From Myxococcus dinghuensis (lineage in GTDB: Bacteria > Myxococcota > Myxococcia > Myxococcales > Myxococcaceae): a DNA stretch of 64,000 bases. The first letter of the stretch is position 1; every line of letters starts with the position of its first letter. The position numbers were made by a program, and so were the translations under genes. Shown here in pieces: positions 55,718 to 63,806 of this stretch. The stretch spans positions 62,001 to 126,000 of the forward strand of contig NZ_JAKCFB010000012.1 in the NCBI RefSeq assembly GCF_024198235.1, written 5' to 3'. Below the pieces are notes generated by a model, which made no database searches, was not told the origin of the DNA, and saw only the letters and a program-made list of their open reading frames with translations.

Positions 55718-56905
55718 ATGTCGACAGTATTCGATGCGCTCGAACTGACGGACTGGTCGCGACTGCTTCACGCCTACGGTCGCGCGACGGAGACGCCGGC
55801 CCACCTCCGCGCCCTGCTCGAACTCGAGCCACGTGGTCGTCACGCGGCGATGAACCACCTCTGGTCGGCCATCCTCCACCAGGGGACGCCCTGGCCCGCG
55901 ACGGAGGTGGTCGCCCGAGTGGCCGTGGGACTCCTCGACGACCCGCGACTCGACCAGGGAGCGGCCCCGGTCCGCGCCGCGCTCCTGGGGTTCCTCGCCG
56001 GAGTCCTCCAGGTCTGCGACCGTGCCCACGACACGGAAGCCACACTGGAGCACCAGGCGCGGTTCGACCTCACGCCGTTCATCGAAGCCGGGGACGACGA
56101 CGCCCTCTACGACGATGAAGAGGCCTCGGATGCCCTCCATGCCCAGTCCATGCTCGGCTGCCTGCGCGTCCGTCCCATCATCCTCGCTGCCGTCCGTGAC
56201 GGACTCGACAGCCCCGATGCGGCGCGCCGGGTTCGGGCGGCCATGGCCTTCGCGGCCTTCGCGCAGTCCGTACCCGAGCCGCCGCGGAAGGACCTCACGA
56301 CTCGCGTGTGGACCCTTGCGCGGACCACGCGGGACGTGGACGAGCGGGCTTCGCTGGTCCTCGCTCTCGGAGACCTGGGGGAACTTCCCGTGGAGTTCAG
56401 CGAGGACCCCTCTCCAGGCGTGCGCCTGTGCGCCGCGCTCGCGCTCGTTCCCGCGCAGACACCCGATGACCCCTCGACGCGGTGGCTCATCGAGCTCCTC
56501 GAGCGCCAGTCACGCGACGTGGACGGCTGGTTCGGCCACAAGCCTCCCCAGCTCGCGGGACCTGTCCGGTTCGTCGTGTTGGAGCGATTGTCGAAGCACC
56601 TGCGCGAGTTCGAGCCGCTCGCCGGCGCGGCGGAGGCCCTCGCGCGTGCATCGAGGCGGGAAGACGCCGACGAGGAGTGGGGCCCGCTCCTCGCCTTCGC
56701 GTTGCGCGGCGCGGAGGGGAGGGCGCTCACCGTCGCACAGCAGCGACTCCTCGCGGCGCTCGTAGAGAACGAGCGCGTGTGGGTGCCCGGCGACGCGAAG
56801 CCGCATCCCTGGTTCAACCAGGTCGGACTTCCGTTCAACCGGGAGGCCTGTGCCCAGGCGCTCGCGCAAGGGCGCATCCCGCGGAGGCCCACGCGCGACG
56901 GATAG
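55718..56905 (+). CDS. HEAT-repeat-like protein, 395 residues
   Basis: A helical solenoid. Residues 85-330 hold several HEAT-like helix pairs (VRAALLGFLAGVLQVC, ARRVRAAMAFAAFAQSV, DERASLVLALGDLGELP, SPGVRLCAALALVPAQTPDD). The last 60 residues are a separate helical tail. It lacks a signal peptide and any catalytic motif and would act by binding another protein. The ATG at 55718 has no good ribosome site; an in-frame ATG at 55697 is the alternative. It is divergent from the 462-residue protein and followed by a hairpin that encloses its stop codon. Confidence 0.72.
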   Translation: MSTVFDALELTDWSRLLHAYGRATETPAHLRALLELEPRGRHAAMNHLWSAILHQGTPWPATEVVARVAVGLLDDPRLDQGAAPVRAALLGFLAGVLQVCDRAHDTEATLEHQARFDLTPFIEAGDDDALYDDEEASDALHAQSMLGCLRVRPIILAAVRDGLDSPDAARRVRAAMAFAAFAQSVPEPPRKDLTTRVWTLARTTRDVDERASLVLALGDLGELPVEFSEDPSPGVRLCAALALVPAQTPDDPSTRWLIELLERQSRDVDGWFGHKPPQLAGPVRFVVLERLSKHLREFEPLAGAAEALARASRREDADEEWGPLLAFALRGAEGRALTVAQQRLLAALVENERVWVPGDAKPHPWFNQVGLPFNREACAQALAQGRIPRRPTRDG

Positions 56906-56919
56906 CCTCCGTCACGCGT
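56891..56919. terminator. Hairpin with the stop codon in its loop
   Basis: ACGCGCGACGGA (56891-56902) pairs with TCCGTCACGCGT (56908-56919) with one mismatch in 12. The 5-base loop contains the TAG stop of the HEAT-repeat gene. It separates that gene from the convergent aib operon. Confidence 0.5.
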
Positions 56920-56941
56920 GGCCCCGACAAATCACGACGGA

Positions 56942-58198
56942 CTACGCGCCCTCGACGTAGAGGCGCTTGTGGTCTCGAATCTCCGCGAGCCGGAACGCGC
57001 CCGGCGCCGGGGTCTTCGCCTCGGGGGTGTCCGAGGGCAGCTTCATCAGCCGCTCGTACTCCTCGATGGAGACGCGCTCGCGGCGCGCCAGCACGCCGTC
57101 CAGGTCCGCCCGGGCGATGCGCTCCGCGGCCTTCTCCCCGACGACGCCGGAGTAGAACTCCGCCATGCAGCCGCTGCCGTAGGACAGCAGGCCGATGCGC
57201 TGCGACGCCAACTGCGCGGCCTCCTTCTGCAGCAGGCCCGCGATCGCCAGATACAGCGAGGCCGTGTACACGTTGCCGATGCGCGCGTTCAGCCCCAGCG
57301 ACGAGGCCACCTGCGCGTCGTAGCTCGCGGCCGACTTCGCCACCTCCTCGCGCGCCTCGGGCGTCCCCGGTCCGGGACCCACCGCGTCCTCCAGGTCGCA
57401 CAGGCGGAGCTGCGTGTGCGCCTTGCGCGCCATCTTGCAGAAGGGCACGTGGTACGCGATACGCGCCAACTGCTCGCCCGGCAGCGTGCCGGCCCAGCGC
57501 ACCAGCCCCGCCGCCAGCGCCTTCTCGCGCCAGCCCCGGTACGCGCCGGAGAGGGCCTCCAGGTAGCAGTTGATGGAGTAGTGCCCGTCCACCAGCGCCT
57601 CGCGCCGGCCGATGGGCCGCCAGAAGTCATACACGTCCATGGTGCAGGCGCCGTTCAGGCCCACGTCCACGGCCAACAGGTCCGGCTGCTCGGAGACCAG
57701 CAGGGCCACGGCGCCGCCGCCCTGCGTGGGCTCGCCCGCGGTGTTCAAGCCGTAGCGCGCGATGTCCGAGCAGATGACCACGGCCACCTTGCCCCCGCTC
57801 GCGCCGGAGGCGATCCACTCCGTCGCGGCCATGAGCCCGGCGGTGCCGCCGTAACACGCGTGCTGCGTGTCGAAGGTGCGCAGGGTGCGCGGCAGCTTCA
57901 GCAGGCCCTGGACGTGGGAGGCCACGGGCTTCGAGTGGTCGATGCCCGTCTCCGTGCCCACCACCAGCATCCCGATGCGCGACGGGTCCACGTCCTGCTG
58001 ACGCAGCAGCCGCGCCGCCGCCGTGGCCGCCAGCGAGACGGTGTCCTCGCCAGGGTCCGTGACGGCCATCTCCTTGGCGCCCAGGCCCGCGGTGAACTTC
58101 GCCGGGTCCACGCCGCGCGCCCGCGCCAGGTCCTCGATGTCCACGTACCGGGACGGCACCGCCACCGCCAGCGCTTCGATTCCAACCCGCCTCTTCAT
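56942..58198 (-). CDS. mvaS: Hydroxymethylglutaryl-CoA synthase of the aib operon
   Basis: A 418-residue HMG-CoA synthase, which condenses acetyl-CoA with acetoacetyl-CoA. Thiolase-fold motifs: catalytic Glu near GAKEMAV (about 42), active-site Cys in FDTQHACYGGTAGL (about 114) and His in YHVPFCKMARK (about 239), with GSGCMAEFYSG near the end. Length matches the bacterial family. It lies last in the operon, 58 bases after aibC, with AGGAG before the ATG at 58198. In M. xanthus this enzyme supplies HMG-CoA for dehydration and decarboxylation to isovaleryl-CoA precursors. It could also feed isoprenoid synthesis. Confidence 0.93.
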   Translation of the reverse strand: MKRRVGIEALAVAVPSRYVDIEDLARARGVDPAKFTAGLGAKEMAVTDPGEDTVSLAATAAARLLRQQDVDPSRIGMLVVGTETGIDHSKPVASHVQGLLKLPRTLRTFDTQHACYGGTAGLMAATEWIASGASGGKVAVVICSDIARYGLNTAGEPTQGGGAVALLVSEQPDLLAVDVGLNGACTMDVYDFWRPIGRREALVDGHYSINCYLEALSGAYRGWREKALAAGLVRWAGTLPGEQLARIAYHVPFCKMARKAHTQLRLCDLEDAVGPGPGTPEAREEVAKSAASYDAQVASSLGLNARIGNVYTASLYLAIAGLLQKEAAQLASQRIGLLSYGSGCMAEFYSGVVGEKAAERIARADLDGVLARRERVSIEEYERLMKLPSDTPEAKTPAPGAFRLAEIRDHKRLYVEGA

Positions 58199-58256
58199 GG
58201 GACTCCTCGCTTCCTCGACTCGTGCGTCGAATGCTCGTGGGCTTGCCTGCGCTGCT

Positions 58257-59294
58257 TCACGCCTCGGGCGGCACCAGCACCAGCCGGCCCGCCACCTCGC
58301 GGTTCTCCAGCCGGAAGTGCGCCCGCGCCGCCTCGGCCAGCGGCACCTTGTCCGTGACGAACTGGCGCACCCCTCCGGTGGCCGTCAGGCGCAGCGCTTC
58401 GTCGAGCTCCGCCTGGTTCGTCGCATACGCGCCGATGATTTCAAGCTCCTTCACGATGACCAGCCCGGGGTTGACCTGGACCAGCCCGGACTCCAGGTTG
58501 CCCACCACCACGAGGCGGCCACCCGGCGCCAGCGACTTCAGCGTCTGGTCGAACGTGGCGCTGCCGACGATCTCCACCGCCAGGTCCACGCCCTGGCCGG
58601 AGGTCCGCTTGCGCACCTCCGACGCGAACTCCAGTCCGCGCGAGAGGATGACCTCGTCCGCGCCCGCCTCGCGCAGCGGCTGCACCTTCGCCTCGCCGGA
58701 CGTCACGGCGATGACGCGCGCCCCGTCCAGCTTCGCGAGCTGCACGGCCGACATGCCCACGCCGCCGCTGGCGCCGGTGATGAGCACCGTCTCACCCGCG
58801 CGGACCTTGCCCCGCGTGCGCAGCGTGTGGACGGCCGTGCCCGTGGTGCAGCACACGGTGGCGGCCTCCTCCCACGGCAGCGACGCCGGGACGCGGCCCA
58901 GGCCCCGGACGGGGGCGATCATGAACTGCGCGTAGCCGCCCTGCAGCTCCTCGCCGAAGAAGCGGTTGTCCGTCTTGCACAGGCTGTTGCGCCCGCTGCG
59001 GCACAGGGCGCACTCGCCGCAGGACAGCCGCTGCAGCGTCGCCGCGCGATCTCCCGTCTTCCATCCCGGCGTGTCCGGACCCACCGCGATGACCTCGCCG
59101 GCGGCCTCGTGGCCGAGGATGGCGGGGACGCTGGTGCGCGGCAGGTTGCCGCGGCGGTTGATGACGTCGTGGTAGCAGACCCCACAGGCGTGAACGCGCA
59201 ACAGCACCTCGCCCTTGCCCGGGGTGGGGACCGGAGCGGTCTCCAGCTTGAGGTTGCCCGCTTCACCGAAACTGCGCAGAACGACGGCCTTCAT
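58257..59294 (-). CDS. aibC: AibC, 3,3-dimethylacryloyl-CoA reductase
   Basis: A 345-residue zinc-type MDR enzyme. It has the GHEAAGEVIAVG catalytic-zinc helix, the structural-zinc lobe CGECALCRSGRNSLC (four cysteines), the nucleotide motif TGASGGVGMSAVQLAK and the usual C-terminal lobe. By position between aibB and mvaS it corresponds to M. xanthus AibC, which reduces 3,3-dimethylacrylyl-CoA to isovaleryl-CoA using NAD(P)H. GGAGGTACGGAG lies just before the ATG at 59294. Without the operon it would only be called a generic alcohol dehydrogenase, so the assignment rests on context. Confidence 0.88.
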   Translation of the reverse strand: MKAVVLRSFGEAGNLKLETAPVPTPGKGEVLLRVHACGVCYHDVINRRGNLPRTSVPAILGHEAAGEVIAVGPDTPGWKTGDRAATLQRLSCGECALCRSGRNSLCKTDNRFFGEELQGGYAQFMIAPVRGLGRVPASLPWEEAATVCCTTGTAVHTLRTRGKVRAGETVLITGASGGVGMSAVQLAKLDGARVIAVTSGEAKVQPLREAGADEVILSRGLEFASEVRKRTSGQGVDLAVEIVGSATFDQTLKSLAPGGRLVVVGNLESGLVQVNPGLVIVKELEIIGAYATNQAELDEALRLTATGGVRQFVTDKVPLAEAARAHFRLENREVAGRLVLVPPEA

Positions 59295-59336
59295 CTCCGT
59301 ACCTCCGAGAAACTCGATTGCGAATGCTGAGAAGGG

Positions 59337-60077
59337 TCAGGCCCCGACGAGCTGGTCGCGGAGGCCACGAGGGTCCAGGGCGCGGATGGCGGCGACGGTG
59401 CCCGCATCCGGCAGCGGGGTGACGGGGAGGTCGTCCTCCACCGTGAAGTCGAAGCCCGTGCGCTCGGCGATGCCCTCCACCGTCGCCCACGGGTGGCGCG
59501 CCACGAGCCGCGCGCCCGAAGCGCCCAACTCGAAGATGCCCAGGTCGGAGATGAGGCTCACCGGACGGCGCGGGTCCCGCGTCGTCGCCACCTGCACCTC
59601 GGGCACCAGGTTGCGACGCGACTGGCGGGGCACCAGCAGCACCGGCTTCCTCACCCACTGGCGCAGCGTCGCCGCGCCCGCCACGCCGGGGAACTTCGTC
59701 CGCGGCCGGTCCAGGCTGCCGCTGGCCGTCATGTTGGTGCGGCCGATGGCATCGACCTCCGCCGCGCCGAAGAAGACGTTGTCCACCCGGCCGCGCCGCG
59801 CGTGGTCGAACAGGTCCGGGATGGAGATCTCCGCGGAGCGGCCGTCCAGGTAGCTCAGGTCCTCGGAGGAGGGGAGCAGCGAGGGGATGTCCGGGTCCAA
59901 CGAGCCCACGCAGGCCAGGTACGTCAGGTTCGGCGCATGGGTGGCCCGCGCCACCGCGATGGCGAGGATGGCCAGGGGCGAGGCGACGCCCGTCGCCACC
60001 ACGGCGCCGTCGTCGATCTGCTTCGCCAGGACGGAGACCACGGTCTCCGCGGGGGTGATGTCCACCGTTGCGGTCAT
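59337..60077 (-). CDS. aibB: AibB, 3-methylglutaconyl-CoA decarboxylase subunit
   Basis: A 246-residue protein of the CoA-transferase family I beta-subunit fold. Instead of the catalytic Glu of true glutaconate CoA-transferases it has Cys56 in TYLACVGSLD, which is the change reported for AibB and fits a decarboxylase. The GAAEVDAIGRTNMTASG segment and the IISDLGIFEL-like strand are typical. With AibA it decarboxylates 3-methylglutaconyl-CoA to 3,3-dimethylacrylyl-CoA. Its ATG overlaps the aibA stop as ATGA, so the two subunits are made together. Confidence 0.92.
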   Translation of the reverse strand: MTATVDITPAETVVSVLAKQIDDGAVVATGVASPLAILAIAVARATHAPNLTYLACVGSLDPDIPSLLPSSEDLSYLDGRSAEISIPDLFDHARRGRVDNVFFGAAEVDAIGRTNMTASGSLDRPRTKFPGVAGAATLRQWVRKPVLLVPRQSRRNLVPEVQVATTRDPRRPVSLISDLGIFELGASGARLVARHPWATVEGIAERTGFDFTVEDDLPVTPLPDAGTVAAIRALDPRGLRDQLVGA

Positions 60078-60871
60078 GCGGCCCTCCGGGCCTTGAGCGA
60101 CTCCAGGAACTCGGCCTCGCGGCCCGTCTCCGCCAGCGACAGGTAGCGCGCCAGGGCGGCGTCATCGTGGGGGTAGAGCCCCGCGCACCCCGTGGGCAGC
60201 GCGCCGCCGGGGGCCAGGACGATGCGGTCCACCTGGAAGCCGGGGATGGTGGCGCGGGGCAGCTTGGCGACGCGCTCCTCCACCGTGGCGATGACCCGCC
60301 GCGCGGCGCCCGCGACCAGCAGGTCCGTGGTGGGGTCCTCCATGTAGAGGTTGCCGCGCTCGTCCGCCGCGCGCGCGTGGATGAGGGCCACGTCCGGGAA
60401 GAAGGCGGGCTCCACCGGGACGCTCTCGCCCGTGAAGGGGTCCACCACCCTGCGCGGCGGCTCCGCCTCCGCCAGCCCCGACACGTCCGCGTCCGGCGCG
60501 GGGATGAAGGGCAGGCCCATGGACGCGGCGCGCAGCCGCTGGACGACGCGGTAGCCGTCGTGCTCGCGCCACGCGATGGTGTTCTGCTCCATGGCCCGCT
60601 TGAGGCAGGGCATGGGCCGCACGCGCCCCTCCAGGCTCAGCGCCGCGAACGCGATGTCCACGCGCGCCAGGCACCCGCCGGCCACCAGCAGCTCCGCGGG
60701 CAGGGGATTGGGCAGCGAGATGAGGCTCAACCCGCGGCGCTGCTGGGCGACGAGCTCCAGCACCAGCGCCATGGGGGCGCGCCCCAGCATGAAGCCGCCC
60801 GTGGCGAGCGACGCGCCGTCGGGAATCGACGCGACGGCCTCCTCCAGCGAACACCACCGCGCCGTCTTCAC
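60074..60871 (-). CDS. aibA: AibA, 3-methylglutaconyl-CoA decarboxylase subunit
   Basis: A 265-residue protein of the CoA-transferase family I alpha-subunit fold: GASLATGGFMLGRAPMALV (glycine loop) at about 19-37, LAAELLVAGG-like helix, EPAFFPDVALIHARAADERGNLYME (about 155-180) and a final helical segment. It pairs with AibB. It starts with GTG at 60871, overlapping the aibR stop as GTGA, with GGAGGAG just upstream. Alone, the sequence would read as glutaconate CoA-transferase subunit A; the operon and AibB Cys56 identify it. Confidence 0.92.
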   Translation of the reverse strand: MKTARWCSLEEAVASIPDGASLATGGFMLGRAPMALVLELVAQQRRGLSLISLPNPLPAELLVAGGCLARVDIAFAALSLEGRVRPMPCLKRAMEQNTIAWREHDGYRVVQRLRAASMGLPFIPAPDADVSGLAEAEPPRRVVDPFTGESVPVEPAFFPDVALIHARAADERGNLYMEDPTTDLLVAGAARRVIATVEERVAKLPRATIPGFQVDRIVLAPGGALPTGCAGLYPHDDAALARYLSLAETGREAEFLESLKARRAA

Positions 60872-61548
60872 GACTCCTCCGCCTGACCGGAGCCGGACGC
60901 CGCGGCGCGGGGGACGACGCGCAGCGAGGAGACGCCGGGCTGGCCGTCGACGGCCGCCGCGACGATGGGCGGGAAGAGCAGCTCCACCATTCCGTCGGCG
61001 ATCTGCTCGTCCGTCAGCCGCCCGTCCGGCTTGAACCACTTGTAGACCCACAGCACCATGCCCAGGAACGAGAACGCGCCGATGGTGGGGTCCACCGGGC
61101 GGATACGTCCCTGCTGCGCGGCCTGCGCGAAGGCCTCCTCCAGGAAGTCGACGTAGCGCTTCTTGCGGCTGTCGATGAAGGCGCGCGCCTCGCCGGTGAG
61201 CGTGGCGTGCTCGTGGAGGATGATGATGACCTCCTTGCTCCACCCCCGCGTCACCAGCAGGATGTTGTGCCGCATGCAGGCGCGCAGCCGCTCCACCGGG
61301 TCCGCGATGTCCTGGACGCGCGAGAGGACCTGCTCCTCGAACAGGTCCATCCCGTAGTTCATGATGGCGAAGAGCAGCTGCTCCTTGTTCTGGATGTGGT
61401 GGTAGAGCCCCGCCTTCGTCATCCGGCACGCGGCGGCGATCTCCTGCATCGACGTGCCTTCGTAGCCGCGCTCGCAGATGAGCCGTGCCGCCGTCTCCAG
61501 GATGACCCGGTACCGCTCACCCTCGTCCGGCTTCCGTCCGTGCGTCAC
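60868..61548 (-). CDS. aibR: AibR, TetR-family regulator of isovaleryl-CoA synthesis
   Basis: A 226-residue TetR-family protein. The HTH lies at about 14-60 (RYRVILETAARLICERGYEG, then MQEIAAACRMTKAGLYHHIQNKEQLL) and the rest is a helical acyl-CoA-binding domain. In M. xanthus AibR represses the aib genes and is released by isovaleryl-CoA. It starts with GTG at 61548 (GGAAGGGG upstream); in-frame codons further up cross the operator and are unlikely. It is the first gene of its operon, with the operator about 45 bases upstream. Confidence 0.92.
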   Translation of the reverse strand: MTHGRKPDEGERYRVILETAARLICERGYEGTSMQEIAAACRMTKAGLYHHIQNKEQLLFAIMNYGMDLFEEQVLSRVQDIADPVERLRACMRHNILLVTRGWSKEVIIILHEHATLTGEARAFIDSRKKRYVDFLEEAFAQAAQQGRIRPVDPTIGAFSFLGMVLWVYKWFKPDGRLTDEQIADGMVELLFPPIVAAAVDGQPGVSSLRVVPRAAASGSGQAEES

Positions 61549-61589
61549 GTGTGCCCCTTCCTGGAGACTGTAAATTTTGCAACGCCACC

Positions 61590-61607
61590 ACCTACCGACC
61601 GGTAGGT
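61590..61607. promoter_or_regulatory. AibR operator palindrome
   Basis: ACCTACCG-AC-CGGTAGGT is a perfect 8-base inverted repeat around 2 bases, 42 bases upstream of the aibR start. AibR of M. xanthus is known to bind a 16-base pseudo-palindrome in this promoter. TTGCAACG (61577-61584) and CTGCAACG (61614-61621) flank it. Confidence 0.7.
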
Positions 61608-61921
61608 AGCATGCTGCAACGCAGGGTGTCAACGCGAGAGCCCGTCGACAAGGGGCGCTCAAGGCCCGTGCGGGCCTGGAGTTACGGGCATTTGTGAGAG
61701 TGCCGGGCCTGGGGGAAGGCCGCAGGGCGCCCGAGGCGTGGCTCGTCGGGCAGGCGTCCTCGGGGAGAGGTCCTCTGGGGCGCGTGGTACCAGGCAGTCA
61801 TGCGGCTCACCCCGGCGTGAGTGGGTCTGTTCCCTTGTTCGTCGCCGGGGCAGCTTCGGCGAACACGCGTCGCGGCCACGTCCAGGCGTGGCGCCGGGGC
61901 GGCTCGTGTCGGGGCGTGTCG
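61608..61921. other. Gene-free stretch
   Basis: About 310 bases between the aibR operator and the next stop codon. The aib promoter should lie at its left edge. Open frames on both strands lack start signals; I see no gene or repeat. Confidence 0.5.
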
Positions 61922-63715
61922 TCAGCCCGGAGTGGTTCGCGCCCGCCGCTCCGCCTTCGCGCGCGCGAGCGTGGCGTGGGCTCGGGCCAGGGTGCCTTGG
62001 GGGTCCTCCTCGCCCTCCACCATGGCCACCGCCGTGTGGACGAGCGGCGCGTCCGTCTCGGCGAGGAGCTGTTCGCGCAGGGCCTCCACGCCCACCGCGT
62101 CCCCGCCGGGCAGGGCGACCAGCAACGTGCCGCCCTCCCAGCGCACGGTGAAGCCCGAGGTCCCGCCCACGCCATCGAGTCGCCGGGCCACGTCGCGCAG
62201 CGCCTGGTCCCCCGCGTCGAAGCCCCGGGTCACGTTGATGCGCCCCAACCCCACGAGGTCGACGAGCAGGAGCCCGCAGGGCAGGCCGTCCCTCCGGCAC
62301 CGGCCAATCTCCCGCAGCAGCCGCTCCTCTCCCGTCCGCCGCGTGGCGAGCCCCGTGAGCGCGTCGACGCGCAGGCCCCGCTCGCGCTCCTCGCGGGGCG
62401 CGACGCCGCCCAGCTCGATGATCGTCAGGAGCTGCGCGACGCCGCCTGGAATCGGGAAGGGGCGCGCCACCCAGCGCACGCGGCGCGGGCGCGGCAGCTC
62501 CAGCGCGAGGGTGAGGTGCAGGCCCCGGGAGGACTCCGCCGCGAGGTCCAGCTCGGGCACCCGGCCGGAGGGGGAGGCCGTCAGCCCCTCGACGTACTGG
62601 CAGAAGGCGTCGAACGGCATCCCGGGGAACCGGTCCATCGGCACGCCGAGCAGCTCCGCCATCGCCGCGTTGCAGGCGAACGGTCGACGCCCCGGGGCCA
62701 CCAGCAGCGTCGCCACGTCCAGGGCCTGGATGGCCTCACGCAACTGCGCGAGCGCCGTGGCCTCGGTGAGCACGGGCTCCTTCGCCGCCCGGACGGATTC
62801 CTTGAGGGCGGGGTGGCCGCGCGACTTCATCTCCAGGTCGCCAGCCACGCGTCGCGCCAGCTCGCGCAGCGCCGCCAGGTCCTCGGTGCCGAGCATCAGC
62901 GGTCGCGTGTCGATGACACACAGCGTGCCCAGCACCTCGCCCCCGGGCGTCACCAGCGGCGCGCCCGCGTAGCTGCCGACGATGCCGTCGCGCACCAGCG
63001 GGTTGTCCCGGAACACCGGGTGGCGCGTGGCGTCCGGCACCACCAGCGATTCGCGCCCCTGCACCACGTGGTGGCAGAAGGCCCAGTCGCGGGGCGTGCC
63101 GCGGTCCTTCGCGAGCGAGGGCGGCAGCCCCACGTGGGCCTTGAACCACTGCCGGTCACCCAGCACCAACGTCAGCAGCGCCACGGGCACCGCGAAGGCG
63201 TGGGCCACCTCGGTGACCAGCCCCTGGAGCTCCGCCTCCGGTGGGCCCTCGTCGACCAGCCGCATCGAGGCGATGCGCTCCAGGCGACGCTTCTCCTCCT
63301 CGTCGGAGACCTCCGCCGGCGCCGCGGGCAGCGGGCGCTGTCCGGACAACACCCGGCGCACCGTCTCGCGCACGGTGTCGACGGGGGCCCGGCGGCTGAG
63401 CAGCGAGTGGATGCCGAGCGCGTCCTTGAGCTGCCACGCGCGCACCCGCAGCTCGTCGAAGGCCGTCACCACCACCACCTGCGTCGCGCTGGCGTCCTTG
63501 CGCTCGCGCAGCCACGTCAGCAGCGTGAAGCCATCCACGCGCGGGAGCGCGAGGTCCGTGACGAGCAGCACGGGCGCGTTGCGCTGGCGCACCACCTCCT
63601 GCGCCTCCGCCCCGTCTCGCGCGAGCACCCCCTCCAGGCCCTCTCCCGCGACGAGTGAGAGGAGTCCTGCGGCGCGGTGGGGATCGGGCTCGGCGATCAG
63701 GGCGTAGGGAACCAT
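61922..63715 (-). CDS. REC-GAF-PAS protein with degenerate GGDEF domain
   Basis: A 597-residue cytoplasmic signalling protein. A receiver (1-125: YALIAEPDPHRAAG, acceptor Asp in LVTDLALPRVDG) leads into a GAF domain (about 145-305, with RDWAFCHHVVQGRESLVVPD), then a PAS-like part (325-440) and a diguanylate-cyclase-like domain (445-597). The latter keeps the DALTGLATRR start but has EGGTLLVAL where GGDEF should be, so it is unlikely to make cyclic di-GMP; it may bind GTP or partner proteins. The conserved Lys of the receiver is not obvious (SLLSRRA). No membrane segment. It stands alone. Confidence 0.87.
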   Translation of the reverse strand: MVPYALIAEPDPHRAAGLLSLVAGEGLEGVLARDGAEAQEVVRQRNAPVLLVTDLALPRVDGFTLLTWLRERKDASATQVVVVTAFDELRVRAWQLKDALGIHSLLSRRAPVDTVRETVRRVLSGQRPLPAAPAEVSDEEEKRRLERIASMRLVDEGPPEAELQGLVTEVAHAFAVPVALLTLVLGDRQWFKAHVGLPPSLAKDRGTPRDWAFCHHVVQGRESLVVPDATRHPVFRDNPLVRDGIVGSYAGAPLVTPGGEVLGTLCVIDTRPLMLGTEDLAALRELARRVAGDLEMKSRGHPALKESVRAAKEPVLTEATALAQLREAIQALDVATLLVAPGRRPFACNAAMAELLGVPMDRFPGMPFDAFCQYVEGLTASPSGRVPELDLAAESSRGLHLTLALELPRPRRVRWVARPFPIPGGVAQLLTIIELGGVAPREERERGLRVDALTGLATRRTGEERLLREIGRCRRDGLPCGLLLVDLVGLGRINVTRGFDAGDQALRDVARRLDGVGGTSGFTVRWEGGTLLVALPGGDAVGVEALREQLLAETDAPLVHTAVAMVEGEEDPQGTLARAHATLARAKAERRARTTPG

Positions 63716-63806
63716 TCACCCCGAATGCTGCCACGGATGCGGCGTTCCCGGGACCTGCCGGATGAGCGGGGGCTCCCTCCTCACCCGCGTCCAGGACGAC
63801 GCGTTT

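Noticed and set aside
58257-59294. Ordinary zinc alcohol dehydrogenase
   Set aside because: Sequence alone allows it, but its place between aibB and mvaS points to AibC.
56942-60871. Leucine degradation or glutaconate fermentation cluster
   Set aside because: The CoA-transferase-like pair could suggest this, but AibB has Cys56 in place of the catalytic Glu and the gene order with mvaS and a TetR gene fits the aib operon.
61659-62300. 213-residue minus-strand frame upstream of aibR
   Set aside because: Arg/Gly/Pro-rich, overlaps the GGDEF-like gene in another frame, no start signal.
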